A stretch of 20,347 bases of DNA from Acidobacteriaceae bacterium (GTDB lineage Bacteria > Acidobacteriota > Terriglobia > Terriglobales > Acidobacteriaceae): assembly GCA_003133425.1 (NCBI GenBank), contig PKXI01000297.1, forward strand, positions 10,871 through 31,217, given 5' to 3'. The translations under genes were made by a program, and so were the position numbers. Shown here piece by piece: positions 1 to 7,955 of this stretch (its first letter is position 1; each line of letters starts with the position of its first letter). The notes below the pieces were generated by a model. The model had not been told where the DNA came from. It saw only the letters and a program-made list of their open reading frames with translations, and made no database searches.

Positions 1-744
1 GCCATGATCGTGGCCATCTACGACCGCATGCGCAAGGGGCTTGAGATTGTTCCCCCCGATCGCTCGCTCTCCCACGCCGCAAATTTCCTGTGGATGCTGA
101 ACGGCGTCAAGCCTTCAGATACCGCTACTCGAACTCTTGATATCGCACTGGTGCTGCACGCCGACCACGAACTGAACGCCTCCACCTTTGCCGCTCGCGT
201 CATCGCCGCAACCCTCTCTGACATTCACTCGGCCGTGACTGGAGCCATGGGCGCGCTGAAGGGCCCCTTGCACGGCGGCGCCAACGAAGCCGTGATGCGC
301 CTGCTCTACACCATCGATAAGGCTGGAGCCGATCCAGTGGAATACGTGAAGGGCATGTTGAGCGCCCGGCAAAAAATCTCCGGCTTCGGCCACCGCGTCT
401 ACAAGACTGAGGACCCACGCGCCACCCACCTGCGCAAGATGAGCGAGCAACTCGGCAGGGACTCCGGACAGCCCAAATGGTTCGAGATGTCGCGCGCCAT
501 CGAGCTCTATATCAACGCCGACAAAAAGCTCAATGCCAACGTGGATTTCTACTCTGCCTCAACCTACGCCACGCTGGGCATCGACATCGATCTCTATACG
601 CCCATCTTTGCCATCAGCCGCATCTCCGGCTGGGCCGCCCACGTGATTGAGCAGTTGGACGACAACCGCCTCATCCGTCCGCGCGCGGAGTATATTGGGC
701 CCGCCTACCCGTCGCCCTATATTCCTATGGACGACCGGCCGTAA
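1..744 (+). CDS. gltA: Citrate synthase, C-terminal part (5' end cut by window)
   Basis: Citrate synthase condenses acetyl-CoA and oxaloacetate into citrate, the entry step of the TCA cycle, in the cytoplasm. The reading frame is open through base 1, so the gene starts upstream. About 247 residues are visible; the short bacterial/archaeal form has roughly 370-380, so about 130 are missing. Counting from the Met at nt 4, the catalytic set is present: His55 in the motif LHADHELNAS, His90 in GPLHGGANE and Asp181 in NVDFYS. The CoA/substrate-binding stretch GFGHRVYKTEDPRA lies around residues 128-140. It ends 43 bp from the convergent Nudix gene, with no obvious terminator between. The ATG at nt 4 is internal, not the start. 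2-Methylcitrate synthase (PrpC) is a close paralogue and cannot be excluded from this fragment. Confidence 0.93.
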   Translation, partial: AMIVAIYDRMRKGLEIVPPDRSLSHAANFLWMLNGVKPSDTATRTLDIALVLHADHELNASTFAARVIAATLSDIHSAVTGAMGALKGPLHGGANEAVMRLLYTIDKAGADPVEYVKGMLSARQKISGFGHRVYKTEDPRATHLRKMSEQLGRDSGQPKWFEMSRAIELYINADKKLNANVDFYSASTYATLGIDIDLYTPIFAISRISGWAAHVIEQLDDNRLIRPRAEYIGPAYPSPYIPMDDRP

Positions 745-787
745 AAGGCACCGGCGCTCGCGCATCGCGGCTGGATCGAACTTCCCC

Positions 788-1339
788 TCACTCCTGCCGC
801 GCCTTCCAGAGCAGATACAATCCCCATGCCGAAAGTGTCGGACCGTCGGTGACCCTGCCGTCGCGCATCATCTCCTCGAACTCCTCCACCGGTAAGCAAC
901 GAGCCACCAGATCGTGCTCCTCGGCGTCGGGATTCTTTTCAGTGGGGGTGAGGCCGGTGGCCAGGAAGATGTGCAGTCTTTGCCGGAGGAAGCCGGGAGC
1001 AATCCACGAGGCTCCGAGGTAGGTCATGCCGGCTGCTTCCAGGCCTAGCTCTTCTTTCAACTCGCCGCGGGCCAGGTCCTCGGGGTTTTCGACCTTCATT
1101 TCCCAACTGCCTTGAGGCAGCTCGAGCGACCGCGCCTGCATGGTGTAGCGGAACTGTTCGACAAGCCAGATCCTGTTGCCATCGATGGGCAGGATGATGG
1201 CGCCGTCGTCCTTCTCGACGACGCCGTAGATGCCCTTCTCGCCGTTGGAGCGGAGGATCTGGTCTTCACGCACGAGCATCCAGTGGTTGCGATAGACTTC
1301 GCGGGTTGCAAGCGTGGTGATGGAGGGGGCGGCGCTCAT
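788..1339 (-). CDS. Nudix hydrolase, ADP-ribose pyrophosphatase-like
   Basis: A predicted 183-residue Nudix hydrolase. This subfamily cleaves nucleoside diphosphates linked to another group, typically ADP-ribose or nucleotide sugars, using divalent metal. The Nudix region reads LPQGSWEMKVENPEDL followed by ARGELKEELGLE. Relative to the consensus G-x5-E-x7-R-E-U-x-E-E-x-G-U, there is one extra residue before the first Glu, and Gly replaces the usual Arg; the metal-binding Glu residues of the helix are kept. The start at 1339 is chosen because AGGAG lies 6 nt upstream of that ATG and it leaves a 19-bp gap after hflX. The longer frame to 1423 would overlap hflX and lacks conserved sequence. It is the last gene of the hfq-hflX-Nudix cluster. 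The substrate is inferred from the family only. Confidence 0.88.
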   Translation of the reverse strand: MSAAPSITTLATREVYRNHWMLVREDQILRSNGEKGIYGVVEKDDGAIILPIDGNRIWLVEQFRYTMQARSLELPQGSWEMKVENPEDLARGELKEELGLEAAGMTYLGASWIAPGFLRQRLHIFLATGLTPTEKNPDAEEHDLVARCLPVEEFEEMMRDGRVTDGPTLSAWGLYLLWKARQE

Positions 1340-1358
1340 GGAATCTCCTGCGTTCAGC

Positions 1359-2783
1359 TTACTCGTCGCGAAGGCGGTATTTGCGCAGGCGGCCAAGGAG
1401 CGAGGCGGGGCCACTGACGGCAAGGCGGACCAGGTTGCCCTCGTACTCCCGGCTGTGGACTACCATTCCCGCTTCAATGGCGGCGAGCACTGAACCTTCC
1501 TGCTGCGGAACCCGCAATTCCGCCGACAAGATCGGATCGGAGTGCAGCGCCCCGTCAATGGCTGCTAGCAGCGCATCGATACCGTCGCCGGTGAGTGCCG
1601 AGACGGCTACCTCGCCGGTGGCCCCGGTCCTGCCCAAAAGCCCTTCCCGCTCGTGCTCGCCGAGCAGGTCGATCTTGTTCAGTACTTCAATGCGTGGCTT
1701 CCCAAGAGAATCAAGTTCACCAAGTACTTTTTCGACTTGACTCTTCTGTTCCTCGCCGTAAGTTGAAGCGGCGTCGCGGACGTGAAGCAGCACCTCGGCC
1801 TGCGCCACCTCTTCCAGAGTGGCTCTGAAGCTGGTCACCAGCGTGTGCGGCAAGTTGCGGATGAAGCCGACCGTGTCCGACAACAGCACCTTGCGTCGGC
1901 TGGGCAGCTCGATGGCGCGGAGCTTGGGGTCAAGGGTCGCGAACATGCGCGGCGATTGCAACACCTGCGCGCCAGTGAGGCAGTTGAACAGCGTGCTCTT
2001 GCCGGCGTTGGTGTAGCCCACCAGCGCCACGGTGGGAACAGGTACTGACTCGCGCCGCTGCCGCTGCTGTTTGCGAACGCGGCGCACCGCTTCCAGGTCC
2101 AGCTTCAAATGATCGATGCGCCGCTGAATCTGGCGCCGGTCGGTTTCAAGCTGAGTTTCGCCAGGGCCGCGTGTGCCGATGCCGCCGCCCAGTTGCGACA
2201 TGGATGTGCCGCGCCCGGCCAGCCGCGGCAGCATGTACTCAAGCTGCGCCAGCTCCACCTGTAACTGCCCCTCGCGGGTTCTTGCGTGGCGGGCAAAAAT
2301 GTCCAGGATCAACTGCGTCCGGTCCAGCACCCGGCAGGGAAGCGCGGATTCAAGATTGCGTAGTTGTGTTGGCGTCAGGTCGTGGTCGAAAAGCACCAGA
2401 TCGGCCTCGACGGAAGCCGCAACTCCAGCAATCTCCTCCACCTTGCCGGAGCCGATGAGCGTGGCCGGATCGGGCCTGGCGCGCCGCTGCAAAATCTCGG
2501 CCGCCACCACGCCGCCGGCGCTCGTTACCAGCTCGCGAAATTCGGCGAGAGATTCCTCTACGTCCAGACCCGAGAGCCCCTGCGCGGGCTCTGATGCGAG
2601 GTTTCCGGATGGAAGAGATGGATCGAATTCAGATTCGGCAGAATCCGGGCACACCACAACCGAACGCGCGCGAGACACGCCAGCGCGGCTGGCGCGTGAG
2701 CGAACCACAAGGTCCACTCCCACCAGGACTGCGCGCTCAGGCTGAGCGCCAGCGCCGCCGGTCCTGCGCCCTTCACCTGCCAA
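1359..2783 (-). CDS. hflX: GTPase HflX
   Basis: HflX is a ribosome-associated GTPase that splits stalled 70S ribosomes, especially after heat stress. The 474-residue product has the HflX-specific N-terminal domain, including [10 protein letters not shown] near 109-118 and the [17 protein letters not shown] segment near 201-217. The GTPase domain follows: G1 GYTNAGKST at 256-264, G3 DTVGF at 303-307 and G4 NKID at 369-372. A basic coiled-coil-like stretch lies at about 220-246. Residues of about 28-75 form an unusually long, low-complexity linker after the first beta strand ([10 protein letters not shown]). The start is a TTG with GGGGAG 9 nt upstream; it lies 20 bp after the hfq stop, so the two are probably cotranscribed. 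The hfq-hflX order is the same as in enterobacteria, but the next gene here is a Nudix hydrolase. Confidence 0.95.
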   Translation of the reverse strand: MAGEGRRTGGAGAQPERAVLVGVDLVVRSRASRAGVSRARSVVVCPDSAESEFDPSLPSGNLASEPAQGLSGLDVEESLAEFRELVTSAGGVVAAEILQRRARPDPATLIGSGKVEEIAGVAASVEADLVLFDHDLTPTQLRNLESALPCRVLDRTQLILDIFARHARTREGQLQVELAQLEYMLPRLAGRGTSMSQLGGGIGTRGPGETQLETDRRQIQRRIDHLKLDLEAVRRVRKQQRQRRESVPVPTVALVGYTNAGKSTLFNCLTGAQVLQSPRMFATLDPKLRAIELPSRRKVLLSDTVGFIRNLPHTLVTSFRATLEEVAQAEVLLHVRDAASTYGEEQKSQVEKVLGELDSLGKPRIEVLNKIDLLGEHEREGLLGRTGATGEVAVSALTGDGIDALLAAIDGALHSDPILSAELRVPQQEGSVLAAIEAGMVVHSREYEGNLVRLAVSGPASLLGRLRKYRLRDE

Positions 2784-2803
2784 TCGAGGCCGCTCCCCGT
2801 GCG

Positions 2804-3115
2804 CTATCGCGACTCCGCACTTACCGGAGACGCAGACGGCACAGCTACGGGTACCCCTGGGACTCCCGAAGAGATGGTAGACGGACGGTGCTCCGTGTGC
2901 ATCACGCTCCGGTTGCTCACGACGGTCGAAATGGCATGCTTAAAGATCAATTGCTCCTGGCTATTGTTTTCCAGCAGCACCGAATACTTGTCGAAGGACC
3001 GAATTTTACCAGTTAGCTTGACGCCGCTGACCAGATAAATCGTAATCGGGGTTTTGTCCTTGCGAACGGTGTTCAGAAATGTGTCCTGAATATTTTGTGC
3101 CGGCTTGTTCTCCAT
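2804..3115 (-). CDS. hfq: RNA chaperone Hfq
   Basis: Hfq is a hexameric Sm-like protein that pairs small RNAs with target mRNAs. The 103-residue product carries the full core: [16 protein letters not shown] at about 8-23 with the proximal-face Gln, the Sm1 stretch [21 protein letters not shown], and Sm2 ending in IFKHAIST, equivalent to the classical YKHA motif. After residue 66 comes a Ser/Pro/Val-rich, probably disordered tail of roughly 35 residues. The ATG at 3115 has AGGAG 8 nt upstream. It is the first gene of the hfq-hflX-Nudix operon, and its promoter should lie in 3116-3371, shared with the divergent aminotransferase gene. miaA, the usual upstream partner in Proteobacteria, is not adjacent. 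Confidence 0.97.
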   Translation of the reverse strand: MENKPAQNIQDTFLNTVRKDKTPITIYLVSGVKLTGKIRSFDKYSVLLENNSQEQLIFKHAISTVVSNRSVMHTEHRPSTISSGVPGVPVAVPSASPVSAESR

Positions 3116-3233
3116 GTGCCGATCTCCTGCTCTCTTCTTGAAGGGTTAGATTTTGAACTGCGCTTTCGTGAGAAATCAATTACGCGGGCACGACTCCGGC
3201 AACCCCGGAATCGCTAGCTCCCGCAATGAGTCA

Positions 3234-3262
3234 ACGATATAGTGCTTTGCGAGTCTTTTCAA
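3234..3262 (-). promoter_or_regulatory. Candidate sigma-70 promoter for hfq
   Basis: On the minus strand, TTGAAA (complement of 3257-3262) and TATCGT (complement of 3234-3239) are separated by 17 bp, matching the -35 and -10 boxes at 5/6 and 4/6 positions. It is about 120 bp upstream of the hfq start, inside the divergent hfq/aminotransferase gap. This is pattern matching only. Confidence 0.38.
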
Positions 3263-3371
3263 CCCGGTCATAGTCAAACTTCGCTCAAGTCCCGATTCCA
3301 AACTGACCAATATGGGACACTACGCTCGGAACCGCTGTAGAGGAGCCATCAGCGGCTGGTAAAATTGGTGC

Positions 3372-4604
3372 GTGAAAGACGCCTCAATCCCGACCGAGAG
3401 TCCAGCCCACACCGCTCAGCCCGTGCCCATGCTCGACCTCAACCGCCAGTACCAGCCGCTTCACCAGGAACTGCTAGAAGCCGTCGGACATGTGCTTGAG
3501 ACGCAACAGTTTATCCTTGGCGAGCAAGTGGCCGCATTTGAGCGGTCGGCGGCCCACGAGTTGGGCGTGGCGCATGCTTTGGGCTGCTCCTCCGGGACCG
3601 ACGCCCTCTGGCTGGCGCTGGCTGCGGCCGGTATTGGGCCGGGCTACTCGGTCATCACCACCCCCTTCAGCTTTTTCGCCTCGGTCAGCGCCATTCTCCG
3701 CGCCGGCGCCACGGCTGTGCTGGCCGATATCGACCCGGCCACTTTCAACCTCTCGGCCGCAGCGGTCGAAACCGTTCTCGCGAGTCCGCGGGGCAAGTCC
3801 GTCCGCGCCATCCTGCCCGTCCACCTTTACGGCCAGTGCGCCGATTGGACCGCGTTTGCCCGCCTTGGAGAGGATCATGGGCTCAAACTCATTGAAGACG
3901 CCGCCCAGGCCTGGGGCGCGGAGTGGAACGGCGTAAACAGCGGGGTCCCCGGCGACGGGTCTTCGTCGCTGGGGTGCAAGGCCGGCGGCCTTGGCCACAT
4001 CGCCGCTTTCAGCTTTTATCCAACCAAGAATCTGAGTGCAGCCGGAGACGCCGGCATGGTCACCACCAACTCCGACGAACTGGCCGAGCGCGTGAAGATG
4101 CTGCGCCAGCACGGCATGCGCCGCCGCTACTATCACGACGAGATCGGCTGGAACACGCGCATGGACGGCTTCCAGGGGGCCGTTCTCAGCGTCAAGCTCC
4201 GCTATATCGACGGCTGGAACCAGCTTCGCCGCACCGTGGCCAGGCGATACCACGCGTTGTTTCACGCCGCCGGACTGGTCGAGACTGGACCCTATCCCAG
4301 CCACGGCGTTGTGTTGCCGCACGAAGTTCCCGGCAGCCTCCACGTCTGGCACCAATACGTCATCCGCACCGCCCGCCGCGATGCTCTGCGCGAGTTTCTT
4401 GCCGCGCGCAAAATCGGCTCGGAGATTTATTACCCCGTCCCGCTGCACATGCAGGAGGCGCTGAAGTGTCTCGGCTACGCTGAAGGCAGCTTCCCGGAGG
4501 CAGAACGCGCCGCCCGCGAAGTGCTCGCGCTGCCGATTTTCCCGGAGATTCGCGAAGACGAGCAGCAAACCGTGGTCAACGCCATCGCGGAATTTCTCAG
4601 CTAG
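3372..4604 (+). CDS. DegT/DnrJ/EryC1/StrS-family PLP aminotransferase
   Basis: This family transfers an amino group from glutamate or glutamine to a nucleotide-linked keto-sugar, usually for O-antigen, glycan or antibiotic sugar synthesis. The 410-residue product begins with a variable leader, then the family opening LDLNRQYQP. GCSSGTDALWLAL binds the PLP phosphate, EDAAQ holds Asp176 and Gln179, and SFYPTKNLSAAGDAG carries the Schiff-base Lys219. A Gly/Ser-rich insert of about a dozen residues (GDGSSSLGCKAGG, near 195-207) precedes the lysine motif. The GTG at 3372 is the first possible start after an in-frame TAA at 3360 but has no clear ribosome site; the ATG at 3429, just before the conserved LDLNRQY, is an alternative. 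No other sugar-nucleotide genes are nearby, so the substrate is unknown. It converges on the MFS gene. Confidence 0.92.
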   Translation: MKDASIPTESPAHTAQPVPMLDLNRQYQPLHQELLEAVGHVLETQQFILGEQVAAFERSAAHELGVAHALGCSSGTDALWLALAAAGIGPGYSVITTPFSFFASVSAILRAGATAVLADIDPATFNLSAAAVETVLASPRGKSVRAILPVHLYGQCADWTAFARLGEDHGLKLIEDAAQAWGAEWNGVNSGVPGDGSSSLGCKAGGLGHIAAFSFYPTKNLSAAGDAGMVTTNSDELAERVKMLRQHGMRRRYYHDEIGWNTRMDGFQGAVLSVKLRYIDGWNQLRRTVARRYHALFHAAGLVETGPYPSHGVVLPHEVPGSLHVWHQYVIRTARRDALREFLAARKIGSEIYYPVPLHMQEALKCLGYAEGSFPEAERAAREVLALPIFPEIREDEQQTVVNAIAEFLS

Positions 4605-4628
4605 GCAGATCTTCCTGTCTTTGCGCGG

Positions 4629-5870
4629 CTAGCGCACCGCCTCCGTATCCATCGCCGGCAGCCGCAGAGCAGTCGCAATCAGCGCCGCCAGCAGAAACGC
4701 CGCGGACGTAATGCACAGCGCCGCACTCAACCCGCCGTGCTCCGAAAATTGCCCGATCAGATAAGGCCCCGCCGCGCTGGTCACCCGCCCAATGTTGTAC
4801 ACAAATCCCATTGCACTGCCGCGCAGCGAAGTTGGGAACAGCTCGCTCGTAATCACGCTGAACCCGCTGAAGTAGCCGGTGCCGAAGAAGCCCACCAGCG
4901 GCCCAATCACGAGCAGTGCGTTCGGGTCGCGCACAAAAGCAAACAGCGGCACCAGCAGCGCCGCAATCAGCAGATAACCGATGTAGGTGTACTTGCGGCT
5001 GAACCGATCGGCAATGTATCCGAAGCAGACATAGCCCAGAAACGTGCCGCCCTGCATCACGATGGTCCATCCTGAAGTCTGCACGATGCTCAAGCCCCGT
5101 CCGCCCTCGGCGACAGACATGGACAAGAAGCGCGGCACCCAGGTGAACAGTCCCCACCAGGCAAAAAGAGCAGCGGCATTCATGGTGGCGCAGATGAGCA
5201 CATTGCGGCCCAGCGCACCGCGAAACAGCCGGCCCATTTGCATTGGCTCCGCCCTTTGCGCCGTCCAGGCCTCCGGCTCGCGCAATCCGCGCTGCACCCA
5301 TAGCGTCACCAGTGCCGGCAGGACCCCCACAAAGAAAACTGCCCGCCATCCAAAGTGGGGCATCACTACGGCCACCACCGCCGCACCCAGCGCGTAGCCC
5401 AGCGCCCAGGAGCTCTGTACCAGCGCCAGCGCCTTGCCGCGATGCCGCGCCGGCCAGGTCTCCGCGACAAGAGCCGCGCCCGATGCCCACTCCCCGCCCA
5501 TGCCCAGGCCCAGCAGTATGCGGCACGCCATAAGCTGCCACGCCGTATGAGTAAAGCCGCACATCGCCGTGGCAACGGAGTAGCCCAGAATGCTCAACGA
5601 CAGCGCGCGCACGCGACCGAACCGGTCGGCAAACCAGCCGAAGCCGAGTCCGCCCACAGCCGCTGAGATCAGCGTCGCCGACATCATGGCCCCGCTCATG
5701 GCCGCGGAGAGATGCATCTCGCGCTGCACTGCTCCCAGCACCAGCGCGTAGATCATCACGTCCATGCTGTCGAGCATCCAGCCAAGGCTTGCGGCAAGCA
5801 ATGTCCGCCTTTGCTCGCCCGTTACTTCGGTCACCCAGCCGGTTATTCCGCCCAAAAACGGGTACCTCAT
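4629..5870 (-). CDS. MFS transporter, organic acid/sugar symporter type
   Basis: A 413-residue major facilitator superfamily carrier with about twelve hydrophobic segments. TM1 carries the acidic pair Asp34/Asp37 in GWMLDSMDVMIYAL. The signature loop 2-3 motif is GWFADRFGRVRAL (about 78-90) and its degenerate copy in the second half is GYIADRFSRKY. The TM4-TM5 stretch LLGLGMGGEWASGAALVAE resembles aromatic-acid:proton and sialate-type symporters. It is divergent from the hyuA/hyuB-like pair, with only 21-72 bp between starts depending on the hyuA start, which suggests a shared control region and uptake of that pathway's substrate; this link is an inference. The ATG at 5870 lacks its own ribosome site: the strong one upstream is spaced for a minicistron instead (see the entry at 5874-5903). 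Confidence 0.9.
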   Translation of the reverse strand: MRYPFLGGITGWVTEVTGEQRRTLLAASLGWMLDSMDVMIYALVLGAVQREMHLSAAMSGAMMSATLISAAVGGLGFGWFADRFGRVRALSLSILGYSVATAMCGFTHTAWQLMACRILLGLGMGGEWASGAALVAETWPARHRGKALALVQSSWALGYALGAAVVAVVMPHFGWRAVFFVGVLPALVTLWVQRGLREPEAWTAQRAEPMQMGRLFRGALGRNVLICATMNAAALFAWWGLFTWVPRFLSMSVAEGGRGLSIVQTSGWTIVMQGGTFLGYVCFGYIADRFSRKYTYIGYLLIAALLVPLFAFVRDPNALLVIGPLVGFFGTGYFSGFSVITSELFPTSLRGSAMGFVYNIGRVTSAAGPYLIGQFSEHGGLSAALCITSAAFLLAALIATALRLPAMDTEAVR

Positions 5871-5873
5871 GCT

Positions 5874-5903
5874 TTAAAGTTCTAGCATGCGGTGATCACC
5901 TCC
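5874..5903 (-). promoter_or_regulatory. Extended Shine-Dalgarno plus four-codon minicistron before the MFS gene
   Basis: Complement of 5893-5903 reads GGAGGTGATCA, an 11-nt perfect match to the anti-SD end of 16S rRNA. It is placed for the ATG at 5888, which encodes only Met-Leu-Glu-Leu before TAA (5876-5874). The MFS ATG follows three bases later and in the same frame. So the only strong ribosome site serves either a leader peptide with reinitiation at the MFS gene, or an older start now separated by one stop codon. Confidence 0.55.
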
Positions 5904-7955
5904 CCTGGGTTCCGCAAAATCTCGAGGCGAGAGTGGGCCCCTTTGCGCATAGCTATTGACACTGGCGGCACGTTTACTGACTGCGTTTGCCTGGATGCTG
6001 GGCAACTGCGCGTGCTCAAGCTTTTTTCCACGCCCGCCGATCCATCGCTGGCAGTAATGGACGCCTTGCAGCAACTGGATGCCGGTAAGGGCCTCAACGT
6101 GCGCCACGGCACCACCGTCGGCACCAACACCATGCTTGAGCGGACCGGTGCGCGCGTGGCGTTTGTTACCACCGCCGGCTTTGAAGACACCATCGCCATC
6201 GGCCGCCAGACCCGTGCCCGGCTTTACGACTGGTTTGCGCCCGTGCCGGTGTGTCTTGCTCCCAGGGAGCTGCGCTTCGGCGTGCCGGAGCGGGTAAGTG
6301 CCGAGGGCAAGATTCTTCTTTCGCCGACAGATGAAGAACTGGACGCACTCGTCGCCGCGGTGCGCGCGAGTGGAGCGGAGTCTGTAGCCATCTCACTGCT
6401 GTTTTCCTTCGCCAATCCTGAGACCGAGCAGCGCGTGGAAGCGGCACTGCGCGAGCTCGGTATTCCCGTCTCCGCCTCGCACCGCATTCTGCCCGAGTTC
6501 CGCGAGTACGAGCGCGCCTCGACCACAGTCGTCAACGCTTATCTGGCGCCGCGCATGCAGAGCTACCTGCTCAATCTCGAAGAGAACATCGCCGCGCAGT
6601 ACATTGGCGGCCGCATGGATGTAATGCAGTCTTCAGGCGGAATTGTGCCTTCGCGGCTGGCGGCGCGCGAACCGGTGCGCACGGTGCTTTCCGGACCTGC
6701 CGGTGGAGTTATCGGCGCCTGCCAAATGGCGCGATGGGCCGGCTTCGAGCGCATCATCGGCTTTGACATGGGCGGCACCTCGACCGACGTTTTTCTCGCA
6801 GATGCCTCAGCCGGCGGCGCCGAGCGCACGCGCGAATCCGTCATCGACGGCGTACCCATCGGCGTTCCCATGTTGGACATTCACACGGCCGGTGCCGGCG
6901 GCGGATCCATTGCACGATTTGATGCCGGTGGCATGTTGCGCGTCGGTCCTGAGTCGGCTGGCGCGGAGCCGGGCCCCCTCTGTTTTGGCCGCGGCGAAAA
7001 GCCCACGGTTACCGACGCCAACTTCCTGCTCGGCCGCCTGGATTCGGAAAGCTTTCTCGGCGGCAGCGTGCATCTTGACCGCGAGCGCACCGAACAGATG
7101 ATGCGCGAGCAAAAAGGCGCACTGGAATCAGTCGAAGAGTTTGCGGCGGGCATTCTCCGCGTCGTCGAGACGCAGATGGAGAAGGCCATCCGCGTCATCT
7201 CCGTCGAGCGCGGCCACGATCCGCGCGACTTTACGCTAGTAGCCTTTGGCGGCGGAGGGCCGCTCCATGCCTGCGCGCTGGCCCGTGCCCTGCGCATTCC
7301 ACGGGTGCTGGTTCCTGATATGCCGGGCGCGCTTTCAGCGGTTGGAATTCTGCTCGCCGATGTGGTTCGCGATTACTCGCGTACCGTCATGCTGCCCGGC
7401 GATGCCATTGAAAGCCTCACGCAGGAATTCGGGGAGACGAAAAGCTTTGCGGAATTGGAGCAGCAAGGCGCCGAGGAGTTTGCCACCGAGGGCCTGAGAG
7501 GAGTGCCGCAGCGCACGCTCGATCTGCGCTATCGCCACCAGGGATACGAGTTGAATGTCGATTTCGATCCGCAGGCCCCCGCAAAATCGATTGAAGCCTT
7601 CCATGCCCTGCATCTTCAGCGCTACGGATTCAGCGACGCCGAACGGCCGGTAGAAATTGTGAACCTTCGCCTGCGCATGATCGCCGCCGGTGACCACTTT
7701 GTGCCTCGGCGCAGTGAGCTTGGCACAGGAGACGGCCGTGCCGCGTTTTACGTCGAGCGCGGAGTTTTTCTCGACGGCCGATTCCGCCCCACGCGCTTCT
7801 ACCACCGCGAAAAGCTTGTGCCCGGCGATCGAATATCCGGCCCGGCAATGATTACTGAATACACAGCCGCCACGCTGTTGCCGCCAGGCTCAAGTGCGCA
7901 GGTGGACGGCTTTGGAAATCTCGTAATAGCAGTCGAAGATGGGGTGCGCGCATGA
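5892..7955 (+). CDS. Hydantoinase/oxoprolinase family protein, HyuA-like subunit
   Basis: This is the ATP-binding subunit of the hydantoinase A/B family (N-methylhydantoinase, 5-oxoprolinase, caprolactamase, acetone/acetophenone carboxylase). These enzymes phosphorylate a lactam, imide or enol substrate and then hydrolyse or carboxylate it. The 687-residue frame shows the actin-like fold's phosphate motif IDTGGTFTD at 22-30, the second one GFDMGGTSTDV at about 290-300 with Asp292, and HTAGAGGGSIARFD and VAFGGGGPLHA further on. The family normally begins 2-5 residues before IDTGG, so the true start may be the TTG at 5943 rather than the GTG at 5892; neither has a convincing ribosome site, and 5892 overlaps the MFS gene's leader signals. 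It is coupled to the HyuB-like gene by a 4-nt ATGA overlap. The substrate cannot be named from sequence alone. Confidence 0.92.
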   Translation: MITSPGFRKISRREWAPLRIAIDTGGTFTDCVCLDAGQLRVLKLFSTPADPSLAVMDALQQLDAGKGLNVRHGTTVGTNTMLERTGARVAFVTTAGFEDTIAIGRQTRARLYDWFAPVPVCLAPRELRFGVPERVSAEGKILLSPTDEELDALVAAVRASGAESVAISLLFSFANPETEQRVEAALRELGIPVSASHRILPEFREYERASTTVVNAYLAPRMQSYLLNLEENIAAQYIGGRMDVMQSSGGIVPSRLAAREPVRTVLSGPAGGVIGACQMARWAGFERIIGFDMGGTSTDVFLADASAGGAERTRESVIDGVPIGVPMLDIHTAGAGGGSIARFDAGGMLRVGPESAGAEPGPLCFGRGEKPTVTDANFLLGRLDSESFLGGSVHLDRERTEQMMREQKGALESVEEFAAGILRVVETQMEKAIRVISVERGHDPRDFTLVAFGGGGPLHACALARALRIPRVLVPDMPGALSAVGILLADVVRDYSRTVMLPGDAIESLTQEFGETKSFAELEQQGAEEFATEGLRGVPQRTLDLRYRHQGYELNVDFDPQAPAKSIEAFHALHLQRYGFSDAERPVEIVNLRLRMIAAGDHFVPRRSELGTGDGRAAFYVERGVFLDGRFRPTRFYHREKLVPGDRISGPAMITEYTAATLLPPGSSAQVDGFGNLVIAVEDGVRA

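Noticed and set aside
3474..4568. 364-codon frame on the minus strand opposite the aminotransferase gene
   Set aside because: Shadow frame of a high-GC gene. The plus-strand product has catalytic PLP motifs, while the minus product shows no family pattern.
4603..4620. Terminator between the convergent aminotransferase and MFS genes
   Set aside because: AGGCAG/CTGTCT forms only a 6-bp stem with a G-T pair and is followed by just two T residues; too weak to call.
4597..5562. 321-codon frame overlapping the MFS gene in another frame on the same strand
   Set aside because: Gly/Ala/Arg/Cys-rich, low-information product; the MFS frame explains the DNA.
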